Counted from the stretch's first letter, positions 1-9,390 are shown. The stretch is DNA of 36,135 bases from Solirubrobacterales bacterium (GCA_019247075.1 JAFAPR010000061.1:1-36135), one strand, 5' to 3'. The notes: a model not told the origin generated them from the sequence alone. A program made the numbers and translations.

Positions 1-3000
1 TGGTCGCGCTCTCCCGGCGGCCAAGCGCCCGGATCGCATCCACGAGCTCGGCCGGGATCGACGTGCGCCGCCAAGCCCCGGACAGCGTGGGGACGGTCGG
101 GCGCGGCCGGTCGGTCGGGAGCTCGAGCGCGGTCGGCGCTCCTTCGAGCTCCACTCGCCAGTGCTCCAGCTCGGAAGCGAGCCGGTCGCCGGTCAGCCAC
201 GAGCGCTCCCACTCGGCATAGTCGCCGTACTGCACCGGCAGCTCGGGCAGCGGCGAGGGCAGCCCGGCGGCGTACGCCCGGTAAAGCGTGTCGAGCTCAC
301 GGAAGAAAACCGTCTTGGACCATCCGTCGGCCGCGATGTGGTGCGCGACGATCGCCAGGACATGGTCACGAGCGCCGAGATGCAGAAGACTCGCGCGCAG
401 CAGCGGACCGCGCCCCAGGTCGAACGGCATCTGGGTCTGCTCATCGACGAGCTCGCGAGCCACGAGCTCGGCGTCCGGCCGGCTCGAGAGATCCGTGGGG
501 TGCAGGTCGACGTCGCGCCGTGCGTCGATCAGCTGCACCCGGCGGCCGTCCTGCACCACAAAGCGCGTCCGCAGCGCTTCGTGCCGGCGAACGATCTCGG
601 ACAGGGCCCGGCCGAGCGCGACCACGTCCAGCTCACCCTTGAGGCGCAGCGGCCAGGGGATGTTGTACGCCGAGGTCGGTCCGGCGAGCTGGTCGATGAA
701 CAAGAATCGGTCCTGGGCAAATGAGGTTCGCCGGACGCGGGCGATCGGGACCAGCGGCGGAGGTTCTTCCCGCGGCTTCTCTGCCTGCTCTGCCTGCGCC
801 TGCATCGCCTCGATCCGCTCGGACAGCCCGACGACCGTCGGCGCTTCGAAGAGCGCGCGCAGCGGAAGCTGCACGTCGAGCTGCGAGTGGATCCGACCAA
901 TCATCCGTGCGGCCAGTAGAGAGTGGCCGCCGAGGTCGAAAAAGTCGTCGTGAACCCCGATTCGGTCGTGCTCGAGCAGCTCGGCCCAGAGTTCCGCGAG
1001 ACGCTGCTCGAGCTCGGTGCTCGGCGCGGTGTATTCGGCGACGGGCTCGGTGCCCCACACCTCGGGACGCGGCAGCGCCTTGCGATCCACCTTGCCATTC
1101 GGGGTGAGCGGAAACGCATCCAGCGTCACGTAGGTGGGCGGGATCATGTATGCCGGGAGCTTCTGAGCTAGGAACCGGCGCAGCTCGGTTCCGCTCGGCA
1201 TCGGGCCGCTCGGGATCACGTAGGCCACGAGCGCGTTATCGCCGGAGCGCTCCGCATGCGCTCTCGCCACCGCGGCCGCGACCGCAGGGTGCTGGGAGAG
1301 CTGCGTCTCGATCTCGCCGAGCTCGATCCGATAACCGCGGATCTTCACCTGGTTGTCGAGCCGCCCAAGGAATTCGACCGAACCATCCGGCCGGTAGCGA
1401 GCGAGGTCGCCCGTCTTATAGACGCGAGCGTGGGGTGAGGGGTCGAACCGATTGGCGACGAAGCGCTCCGCCGTGAGCTCCGGTCGGTTCCGGTAGCCGC
1501 GCGCGAGTCCCGCCCCACCGATGTGCAGCTCCCCGGGTACGCCGACCGGCGTTGGCTGGCCACGGCAGTCGAGGATGAACAACGTCGTGTTGGCGATCGG
1601 ACGGCCGATCGAGAGCGGCTCGCCTTGCGTCGTCACCCGCTGGACCGTGGACCAGATGGTCGTCTCGGTCGGCCCGTACATGTTCCACAGCTCGACGCCG
1701 CGCTGCACCAGCTCGTCGGCGAGCGCCAGCGGCAGCGCCTCGCCGCCACACAGCGCCTTGAGCCCCGGCTTTCCGGGCCAGCCCGCTTCGATCAGCATCC
1801 GCCAGGTCGCGGGCGTGGCCTGCATCACCGTGGCGGCCGAGCTGTCGAGCAGCGCCCACAGCCTGCGCCAATCCGTCGTCGCGTCCTGGGGCGCCACCAC
1901 CACGCGCGCGCCGCAGACCAGCGGCAGATACAGCTCGAGGCCGGCGATGTCGAACGACAGCGTGGTGACCGCGACGAGCACGTCGTCGCTCGTGAGGCCC
2001 GGGCGCTTACGCATCGCGGTCAGGAAGTTGACGAGCGCGCGGTGCTGAATCTCGACGCCCTTTGGCTGTCCCGTCGATCCTGACGTGTAGATGACGTACG
2101 CGAGATCGTTCGCGTCGCTGGCCGGTTGAAGCGCGCGCCCGGAGTCGCTCTCGAGCGCCTCGCGATCGAGGCACAGGACGGCCGCGCTGTGCGACGGCAG
2201 GCCGTCCACCAGGCTTTCCTCGGTCAGGAGCACGCGCACGTCCGCGTCGTCGAGCATGAACTGCTGGCGTTCGGCAGGGAATGCGGGATCGATCGGCACA
2301 TATGCGCCGCCGGCCTTGAGCACGCCAAGCAGGGCCACAAGCAGCCTCTCCGAGCGCTCGAGGCAAATGCCAACGAGCTCGCCGGTCGCGACGCCCAGCG
2401 CCTGCAGCTTCGAGGCCAATCGAGTCGAGCGCACGTCGAGCTCGGAGTAAGTCAGCGACGTGCTCTCGAATGCCACCGCGACCCGGTCGGGCGTGCGAGC
2501 TGCCTGATCAGCGATGATTTGCTCTAGGCGGCGATTCGGGATGTGTGCCTCGGTCTCGTTCCAGCGCTCGAGGAGCTCCGAGCGCTCGGACTCCTCCAGC
2601 CACGGCAACTCGTCGATCGGGCAGTCCGGATTGGCGATGATCTCGCTCAGTAGCCGCAAGAAGTGTTGCCCGAGACGCTCGATCGTCCCGGCATCAAACA
2701 GATCGGTGCTGTAGATCAGGCGGCCGTCGAGGTGGCCCTCGGGACGCTCGTCCAACTCGAGGGTAAGGTCGAACTTGGCGTTACCGATCGCGTTGCTGAC
2801 CTCGGCCTCCATCTGGTGGAGGCTCCACTCGGGATCAACGGCAACCATCGCCGGCTCGACCTCGAGCGATACCTGGAAGATCGGGTTCAGACCAGGGTCG
2901 CGACTCGGCTGTAGCTCGCGGACCAGCCGCTCGAACGGCACCAGATGGCTCAGCCCGTCCAGGAGTTCGCCGCGGACCCGCCCCAGCAACTCGATGAACG

Positions 3001-4039
3001 ACAGATGCTCCTGTACGTCGACACGGAGGACCAGCGGCGTCAGGCAGTAGCCGACCATCTGTTCGAGTTCACGGCGATTCCGCAAGTCGGTAACCGTGGC
3101 GAACACGATGTCCTCCTGCCCCGAGTAGCGATGCAACAGCACGGTGAACGCGGCGGTCAGGACCTGGAACAGGGTGGCCCCTGACGTTCGGCTCTGCGAA
3201 CGGAGCCCGTCGGCCAACTCTCTCGAGATGCGCATGCGCTTCATCGCGCCCCGGAATCGCTGACGCGACGGGCGTGGATGGTCGAGGGGCAGCTGGAGCG
3301 TGGACGCGCCGTCGAGGTGCTGGCGCCAGTAGTCGATCCGCCGGGCGAAGTCTGGACCGGGCCTCTGTTCGCGTCCCCGTCTGGAGTAGTCCGCGTACTG
3401 CATCGGAGGCTCCGGCAGCGAGGGCTCTTCACCGGCGCGGAAGTTGTCGTAGAGCGTAACCAGCTCCGGGAGGATGATGCGGTACAAGCTGACCCCGTCG
3501 AAGAGCAGGTGAGGGAGGGCCAGGTATAGGCGGTGGTGATGCTCGGTGAAGCGGATGAGAAGCGGCCTCAGCAATGGTCCGCGCGCGAGGTCGTAAGGAC
3601 GGCGCGCCTCATCTCCTGCCATCCGCACGGCCTCGGCCTCGCACTCAGCCGCGGGCATGGCGCTGAGGTCGACGACCGGCAGCTCCCAGGTCGGTGCCTG
3701 ATGGACCACCTGCACGGGCTCACCGTCGAGAACCTCGAACGTGGAGCGCCAGATTTCGTGTCTCCGCACAATCTCATTGAAGGCGGCGCGGAAGGCCGTT
3801 ACGTCGAACTGGCCCTCCTTCCGAATCGAAACCGCCTCGTTATAGACCGGATTGTCCGGCTCGAGCTGACTGAAGTACCAGACCTGCTCAAGAACGATCG
3901 ACAGCGGTGCTGGACCCGAGCCGGTCCGACGTGAGACCGGCTCGGAGGTTGTCAGCGGACCTGCCGCACCGCCGCGCAGTCGCTGCTCGAGCAGAGCTCG
4001 CTTGGTGGGCGACATGCCCCTGACTTCGAGCGTGGACAT
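1..4039 (-). CDS. Non-ribosomal peptide synthetase, C-A-PCP-C..., truncated by window edge
   Basis: Manual reverse-complement translation from ATG at 4039 (MSTLEVRGMSPTKRALLEQRL...). C domain with C3-like LPHLLFDGVS (~3490-3520). A domain with LAYVIYTSGSTGQPKG, SFDIAGLELYLPL, NMYGPTETTIWS, NGKVDRKALP. PCP DDFFDLGGHSLLAARM (~910-960). Second C domain SFAQDRFLFIDQL...HHIAADGWS (~320-350). Spot-checked codons at 3511, 2257 and 343 share the frame of 4039. Not in the ORF track because no stop lies in the window. Confidence 0.93.
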   Translation of the reverse strand, partial: MSTLEVRGMSPTKRALLEQRLRGGAAGPLTTSEPVSRRTGSGPAPLSIVLEQVWYFSQLEPDNPVYNEAVSIRKEGQFDVTAFRAAFNEIVRRHEIWRSTFEVLDGEPVQVVHQAPTWELPVVDLSAMPAAECEAEAVRMAGDEARRPYDLARGPLLRPLLIRFTEHHHRLYLALPHLLFDGVSLYRIILPELVTLYDNFRAGEEPSLPEPPMQYADYSRRGREQRPGPDFARRIDYWRQHLDGASTLQLPLDHPRPSRQRFRGAMKRMRISRELADGLRSQSRTSGATLFQVLTAAFTVLLHRYSGQEDIVFATVTDLRNRRELEQMVGYCLTPLVLRVDVQEHLSFIELLGRVRGELLDGLSHLVPFERLVRELQPSRDPGLNPIFQVSLEVEPAMVAVDPEWSLHQMEAEVSNAIGNAKFDLTLELDERPEGHLDGRLIYSTDLFDAGTIERLGQHFLRLLSEIIANPDCPIDELPWLEESERSELLERWNETEAHIPNRRLEQIIADQAARTPDRVAVAFESTSLTYSELDVRSTRLASKLQALGVATGELVGICLERSERLLVALLGVLKAGGAYVPIDPAFPAERQQFMLDDADVRVLLTEESLVDGLPSHSAAVLCLDREALESDSGRALQPASDANDLAYVIYTSGSTGQPKGVEIQHRALVNFLTAMRKRPGLTSDDVLVAVTTLSFDIAGLELYLPLVCGARVVVAPQDATTDWRRLWALLDSSAATVMQATPATWRMLIEAGWPGKPGLKALCGGEALPLALADELVQRGVELWNMYGPTETTIWSTVQRVTTQGEPLSIGRPIANTTLFILDCRGQPTPVGVPGELHIGGAGLARGYRNRPELTAERFVANRFDPSPHARVYKTGDLARYRPDGSVEFLGRLDNQVKIRGYRIELGEIETQLSQHPAVAAAVARAHAERSGDNALVAYVIPSGPMPSGTELRRFLAQKLPAYMIPPTYVTLDAFPLTPNGKVDRKALPRPEVWGTEPVAEYTAPSTELEQRLAELWAELLEHDRIGVHDDFFDLGGHSLLAARMIGRIHSQLDVQLPLRALFEAPTVVGLSERIEAMQAQAEQAEKPREEPPPLVPIARVRRTSFAQDRFLFIDQLAGPTSAYNIPWPLRLKGELDVVALGRALSEIVRRHEALRTRFVVQDGRRVQLIDARRDVDLHPTDLSSRPDAELVARELVDEQTQMPFDLGRGPLLRASLLHLGARDHVLAIVAHHIAADGWSKTVFFRELDTLYRAYAAGLPSPLPELPVQYGDYAEWERSWLTGDRLASELEHWRVELEGAPTALELPTDRPRPTVPTLSGAWRRTSIPAELVDAIRALGRRESAT

Positions 4040-4041
4040 GA

Positions 4042-5268
4042 CTAGAACGCGACCGGCAGCGCCGTGAGCCCGCGCAGCCCCAGGTTTGCACGCCACGTGA
4101 TCGGACCCGGCACGAGCTGCAAGTTGGGCAGCCGGCGCAGCAGCGCGGAGAAGGCGATCTGGCCCTCGATGCGTGCCAACGGCGCGCCGAAGCAGAAGTG
4201 TGACGCCCAACCGAACGCGAGGTGGCGGTTGTCCGCACGCGCGAGATCCAGCCGGTCGGGATCCGGGAATCGCTCGGGGTCACGGTTCCCGGCGGCCATC
4301 ACGGCCATCACCGCCTGGCCCCGCTTAATCAGCCTGCCGCCAAGCTCGACGTCGTGGGGCGCCAACCGGCCCGTGTGCTGGCTGGGACTCTCGTAGCGAA
4401 GCAGCTCTTCGACCGCGGTCCCGATAAGCGCCGGGTCGCGGCGCAGCTGTTCCATCTCCTGAGGATGGCGTAGCAGCGTGAGCAGCCCGTTGCCGATCAG
4501 GTTCGTCGTCGTCTCCTGTCCTCCGACCATGGTGACGATCACATTCGCGACCACCTCCTCCTCGGTCAGGCGGTCACCGTCGACCTCAGCCGTAGTCAGC
4601 GCGTTGACGAGGCCCTGCGTGGGATGCGTCGCCTGGCCGCGGACCGCATCTCGGAAATAGGCCATCATCTCCTCCAGGCTGCGCGCGACCTTCGCCGCGC
4701 GGCCGGGATTGTGCTGGAAGTTGCCGAGCATCTCGGCGAAGTCCTGCGACCAGTCCTTGAGCTTGCGGTGGTCCTCTATCGGCACGCCGAGCATCTCGGC
4801 GGTCACGATCGCCGGCAGCGGGGCGGCCAGGTCCTCCATCACGTCCATCTCGCCCCGTGCGCTCACCGCGTCGAGCAGCGAGTTGGCGATCTCCTCGATG
4901 TGGCCCCGCAGCACCGCCACACGCCGCGGTGTAAAGGCCGCCGCGGCCAACCGGCGCACGCGAGTGTGTTGCGGGGGGTCGAGGAACAGCATCTGGCGGA
5001 CCATCACCCGCGCGATCGGGGTCAGCTCCTCCATCCCGAGCAGAACCAACTTCTCCGGCGTATGAGTCCGCTCCGCCGAGAAGCGGTGCAGGACCTCGAC
5101 GACGTCGGCGTAGCGCGTCACCACCCAAGCGTGCAGGTAGGGATCCCAGTGCACCGGATCCTCGCTGCGCAGCCGTCGGTAAAGCGGGTACGGATTCGCC
5201 AGAACGTCCGGATCCAGCAGGTGATACAGACTGAGAGGAGCTTCAGTCGAGACCGTCATAGGCCTCAC
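4042..5268 (-). CDS. Cytochrome P450
   Basis: 408 aa. I-helix VGGQETTTN, EELLR (ExxR), heme loop FGWASHFCFGAPLAR. GTG start overlaps the upstream NRPS stop (GTGA); the next NRPS gene starts 3 nt after its stop. Confidence 0.95.
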   Translation of the reverse strand: MRPMTVSTEAPLSLYHLLDPDVLANPYPLYRRLRSEDPVHWDPYLHAWVVTRYADVVEVLHRFSAERTHTPEKLVLLGMEELTPIARVMVRQMLFLDPPQHTRVRRLAAAAFTPRRVAVLRGHIEEIANSLLDAVSARGEMDVMEDLAAPLPAIVTAEMLGVPIEDHRKLKDWSQDFAEMLGNFQHNPGRAAKVARSLEEMMAYFRDAVRGQATHPTQGLVNALTTAEVDGDRLTEEEVVANVIVTMVGGQETTTNLIGNGLLTLLRHPQEMEQLRRDPALIGTAVEELLRYESPSQHTGRLAPHDVELGGRLIKRGQAVMAVMAAGNRDPERFPDPDRLDLARADNRHLAFGWASHFCFGAPLARIEGQIAFSALLRRLPNLQLVPGPITWRANLGLRGLTALPVAF

Positions 5269-7184
5269 ACTTCGTGCTCGTCGCTCAGCGTCTCGAGCGG
5301 CCCCGGCGTACTCTCCGCAAGCAGATGGGCGGCGTCGTCGTCGCTCATCGCCTCCAGCTCGGCGATGAGCAAGCGCTCAACCTCGGTGGCCATCTCGGCC
5401 ACCGTCGGATTGTCGAACAAGGCGCGTAGGCTCATGTCGACGCGGAAGCGCTCGCCGATGCGCGCGATCAGCTGCGCTCCGAGCATCGAATGACCGCCGA
5501 GCATGAAAAAGTTCTCGTCCGTCCCCACCCGGTCGAGCTCGAGCAGCTCGGCAACGAGTGTTGCCAACACTTGTTCGAGCTCGCTCCCCGGCTGCGCCGA
5601 CTCCGCAGGCTGCGCCGTGTTGGCGGAGACCGGCGCGGGCAGCGCCGCCCGATCCACCTTGCCATTCGGCGTCAAGGGCAGCTCCTCGAGCCAAACGAAC
5701 GCCGCCGGAACCATGTAAGTCGGCAGGTGTTGGCCAAGATGAGCGCGCAGCTGCGTGCTATCGGGACGACGACTGTCGACGGGCACCACGTAGGCGATCA
5801 AGTGCCGCCCGCCCGACGCATGCTCTCGCATCACCACAACGCTGGAGCGGACCTCCACGTGGCGGTTCAAGGTGGCCGAGATCTCGCCCAACTCAATCCG
5901 GTTGCCCAGGATCTTGACCTGCTCATCGACACGGCCGAGGAACTCGATCTCGCCATCCGGACGCTCACAGACGAGGTCCCCCGTACGGTAGACGCGCGCC
6001 CCTGGAACGCCGCTGAACCGGTCGGGGATGAACCTCTCGTCCGTGAGGCACGCCCTATTCAGATAGCCGCGGGCCACACCGGCGCCACCGACCAGCAACT
6101 CTCCGGGGGTCCCCGTACCGACGCGATCCAGTTGGTCGTCGACGATGTAAGCCTGAACGCCCTTGATCGGCCTGCCGATCGAGGGCACACCCACCTGGTC
6201 GATACTGGGGCTTACTACACCTGATGTCGTGACGACCGTGGCCTCGCTGGGTCCGTAGTTGTTGACCACGGCGAACGGGAGCCCCGCAGGCGGATGACGA
6301 TGCAGGGTATCGCCGCCGGTGAGCAGGTAACGCAACGACGTCTCCGCAGGCCAATCGAGTGTCATCAGCACCTCGGCGAGCGCCGTGGGCACGAAGGTCA
6401 CGCTGATCCGCTCTGCTACGAGCCAGTCGCGCAGCGCGACAGGATCGGCGCGAACCTCGTCCGTAGGAATGTGGATAGAGGCGCCCGCCGTGAGGTACGG
6501 CCACAGCTCCCAAACCGTCCCGTCGAACGCGGGGCTGGCGATCTGAGTAGCCCGGTCGGCCCCACTGATCGCGAATGCGTGCTGGTGCCAAGAGACCAGG
6601 TTACGCAGGCCGGCGTGCTCCACCAAGATGCCCTTCGGAGTACCCGTCGAACCGGACGTGTAGATCACGTAGGCGAGGTCTCCGCCGCCGCCGGTCGCAG
6701 CCGGCTCGACGCTCGACTCCAGCTCGGGCTCGCGCTCGGCGCACGCCGCGTCGACAGTGACCACAGCCATCTGCCCGGTGTCGAGCTCCGCGGCGGCCGA
6801 GCCGCTGGTGACGAGCACGTCGGCGCCGCAATCACGAAGCATAAAGCCGAGCCGCTCCCGAGGATGACCCGGGTCCAACGCCACATATGCGCCCCCCGCC
6901 CTAAGAATGCCAAGCGCCCCGACGATCAGCGCCGCCGATCGCCCCAAGCACAGGCCGACGGGACGCTCGCGAGCGACGCCCAAAGCGCGCAAGCGCCGAG
7001 CGAGTTGATCGGTACGCCGCTCCAGCTGGCCGTAGGTAAGCGTCGCGTCGGGGCCCGATACCGCCAACGCATCAGGCTGAGTCGCGGCGTAGGTTGCAAA
7101 CTGCTCTTGAACTGAGCTGTCTCCCAGAGTCTCACGGGATGCCCGTCCGCGTGTGCCAATGGCAGCACCGGCGACGATTGTCAT
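5265..7184 (-). CDS. Stand-alone NRPS adenylation-PCP didomain (A-T), Leu-like specificity code
   Basis: A motifs LTYGQLERRTDQLARRL, LAYVIYTSGSTGTPKGILVEH, FDGTVWELW, VVNNYGPSEATVV, YRTGDL, NGKVDRAALP; PCP ENFFMLGGHSMLGAQ. ORF extends to 7361 but homology starts after MTIVAG (ATG at 7184). Confidence 0.93.
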   Translation of the reverse strand: MTIVAGAAIGTRGRASRETLGDSSVQEQFATYAATQPDALAVSGPDATLTYGQLERRTDQLARRLRALGVARERPVGLCLGRSAALIVGALGILRAGGAYVALDPGHPRERLGFMLRDCGADVLVTSGSAAAELDTGQMAVVTVDAACAEREPELESSVEPAATGGGGDLAYVIYTSGSTGTPKGILVEHAGLRNLVSWHQHAFAISGADRATQIASPAFDGTVWELWPYLTAGASIHIPTDEVRADPVALRDWLVAERISVTFVPTALAEVLMTLDWPAETSLRYLLTGGDTLHRHPPAGLPFAVVNNYGPSEATVVTTSGVVSPSIDQVGVPSIGRPIKGVQAYIVDDQLDRVGTGTPGELLVGGAGVARGYLNRACLTDERFIPDRFSGVPGARVYRTGDLVCERPDGEIEFLGRVDEQVKILGNRIELGEISATLNRHVEVRSSVVVMREHASGGRHLIAYVVPVDSRRPDSTQLRAHLGQHLPTYMVPAAFVWLEELPLTPNGKVDRAALPAPVSANTAQPAESAQPGSELEQVLATLVAELLELDRVGTDENFFMLGGHSMLGAQLIARIGERFRVDMSLRALFDNPTVAEMATEVERLLIAELEAMSDDDAAHLLAESTPGPLETLSDEHEV

Positions 7185-7439
7185 CGCTGTGGGATCGTCA
7201 TACGTAGGGCTTCTCATACAAACTGAACGGGTCCAACTGCGCAGAGCTTTTGCATCATGGCAACCGAAACAAGTCGCGCTGGCGCCGCCCGCGACATGGC
7301 CGAGTGGTCGGCGACGACAAGCCGAATCGGCGTCGGATACGGCATTGATAAACGCGCCCAAAGTGGTTATCTGCGCTGCCCTCCTCGGCGCCCGTACCCA
7401 AGGGAACCGAAGACTGCGCGATCACGGCCGGCACAGGGC

Positions 7440-7560
7440 ACTCGGCGGCCGCGCGGAGATCGTCCGCGACGGGATCGATGGGGTTCTGGTCGCGCCACGA
7501 CGGCCGGAGGTGTTGGCGCCTCGCGATCGCCGGGCTGCTCGACGACCGTGTGTCAGGCGG
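7440..7560 (+). pseudogene. Possible remnant of a GT4-type glycosyltransferase
   Basis: Frame 1 reads GGRAEIVRDGIDGVLVAPRRPEVLA, similar to the GT4 consensus GGxPEIVxDGxxGxLVPPxDPExLA; it then continues in another frame as LAIAGLLDDR. No intact ORF. Confidence 0.45.
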
Positions 7561-7607
7561 TGCCGTCTCATATCGCCCTATCCATCGCTGCTGCGGCGAC
7601 CGTCTGC

Positions 7608-8276
7608 TCACGCCGCGAGTTGCCCCAAGCGGCGGGTGGACGGCCCGGACTCAAGCCGCGCCAGCTCCCGTTGCAGCGCTCGTCGCCCGCGGTGATGCAG
7701 ACCGTGGATCGAGCCCTCGCTGCGCCCCATCCAGTCCGCAATCTCCCCCGGGGTCAGCCCCACGACATGACGGAGCATGACGACTTCGCGCTGCTCATCG
7801 GGAAGCGTCGCCAACGCAGCCCGGACGGTCTCGACGCAGTCAAGATCCGTCCCGCAAGCCGCTGCTCGATCCAGCACCTCTCCGGTCGGCAAGAAACGAT
7901 TGGCGCGCAGGTGATCGATCGCGACGTTGCGAGCGAGGCGCAAAAGCCACGCGAAGAATGGCACGCCACGATCGTCGTACTTCACGATCGTCGTTATCAG
8001 CTTAACGAACACATGCTGAGTCACGTCTTCGGCCTCGTGATCGTCACGCACGATGGAGCGGACATAGCCATAGATGTTGTGCACATAGCTGACGTAGAGG
8101 AAGCGCAATGCGCCGTCGTCGCCTTGCTTGGCGAGCTCTACCGCAACTCGCGTCTTGCGCTGGGTCTCTGGTGAGTCATCGAGCGTGGCTCTGCTCTTGA
8201 AGCCGACGTTCCCCGATGTCGTGGCTAGTGCTTCGGTGATCACGGCCGCCCCTTTCTGATCCGCGGAGACGCCCAA
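7608..8276 (-). CDS. RNA polymerase sigma factor, sigma-70 family, ECF-like
   Basis: Region 2 YVHNIYGYVRSIVRDDHEAEDVTQHVFVKL; region 4 ALATLPDEQREVVMLRHVVGLTPGEIADWMGRSEGSIHGLHHRGRRALQREL. Confidence 0.93.
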   Translation of the reverse strand: MGVSADQKGAAVITEALATTSGNVGFKSRATLDDSPETQRKTRVAVELAKQGDDGALRFLYVSYVHNIYGYVRSIVRDDHEAEDVTQHVFVKLITTIVKYDDRGVPFFAWLLRLARNVAIDHLRANRFLPTGEVLDRAAACGTDLDCVETVRAALATLPDEQREVVMLRHVVGLTPGEIADWMGRSEGSIHGLHHRGRRALQRELARLESGPSTRRLGQLAA

Positions 8277-8469
8277 GCGCCTGAGTCCTTAGCTCGAGCC
8301 CCCATCGCTGGTGGGCGCTTGGGCCCCTATGTCGCTGCCCCCACTTGGGCCAGCGGCCTTGCATCTCCGTTACTGGCCGAGTATCGCCGCTCCGAGCGGA
8401 GGGTCAATAATCGCCCTGGCCCATCCTTCCGTTCAGTGGATTGAACGAATTACACGTCACACCGGGACG

Positions 8470-8890
8470 GTCTCGCCAAGCCCGCCGCCGCCCTCGGGAA
8501 AGCGCCGCACGTCGTCTGTCTTGACCGTTCCAGCACGCCGGACGGCGCGCGCCAGCGGCTCCTGAGCGATCCGCTCGGAATCCAGGCTGTGGGCGGACAT
8601 GCCGCGCCGACGGGCCCGTCCCGGCGGGGCGTGCGGTTGGCGCACGTCGCGCCTGTCATCGCCCCGGCTGGTCAGAAGATCGCCGTAAGCCGTCCCAGCC
8701 CGCGGCCTTCTCGACCCCCAGCGGGGAGATCTGCCCGAACTGGCGTGCCCACGCCTCCAACCCCCGATGCCCCAGTGGCCACATTCAAGTGCTCAGAGGC
8801 CACGGGCCTACCGATGGAATCCACGACCGTCGCCGTCAACATCTGCTGGTGTCCGGATCGACCCCCCACCACGTTGCCAGGGTGATCCGG
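8470..8890 (-). pseudogene. Decayed IS110-family transposase, N-terminal part
   Basis: Frame-broken minus-strand pieces: WWGVDPD / HQQMLTATVVDSIGRPVASEHLNV / LEAWARQFGQISPLGVEKAAGWDG / RARRRGMSAHSLDSERIAQEPLARAVRRAG resemble the IS110 DEDD N-terminal domain. Confidence 0.6.
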
Positions 8891-8999
8891 CGTGATCAGC
8901 ACGCCCGACGGCCCCCACCCGCTTCTCGGTTCCTCGGGCTAAGCGTCGCGCCTCCTTGCGACCCTCGATCGGGAGGCGCATGCCGGCTGTTCGCAGAGG

Positions 9000-9390
9000 C
9001 GAGACGGGTCCTTCGACCTCAAGGGGGCCCAGTCGGCTGAGGAACACGCTGCCGTTCCTACCAAGAACAGGACCGGCCCACGCAAGCTGCAGCGACCCAA
9101 GCCATGCCCGGTGGCGACGTGACCATGTCTCGCCGGGCCCTTCGTAGTAGATCTCGCGGCGCAAGAGGAACTTCCCCAGCCGATTCCGGGCGTGCATCAG
9201 ATCGGCGCGGATGTCCTCCCGGCAGCGGACCAGGTCCCGCAGCCGCTCCTGCTCAAGCGACGGGACCCCTCACCAGCGTCAGCTAACCCGCCGCGCCAGC
9301 CCGTAGCCGGTCGGCCCGGTCTCATACACCATCCGCGCGGGTTTGGGGATCTCCACCAGCCGCTCCAGCAGCTCGTGCGGGCGCCCCACC
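9000..9390 (-). pseudogene. Decayed IS110-family transposase with internal deletion
   Basis: HELLERLVEIPKPARMVYETGPTGYGLARRVS then two in-frame stops, then GVPSLEQERLRDLVRCREDIRADLMHARNRLGKFLLRREIYYEGPGETWSRRHRAWLGSLQ. Confidence 0.8.

Noticed and set aside
161-3934. Many plus-strand ORFs of 60-220 aa opposite the NRPS
   Set aside because: Shadow ORFs caused by high GC; biased Arg/Ser/Ala composition and no motifs, while the minus strand has clear NRPS motifs.
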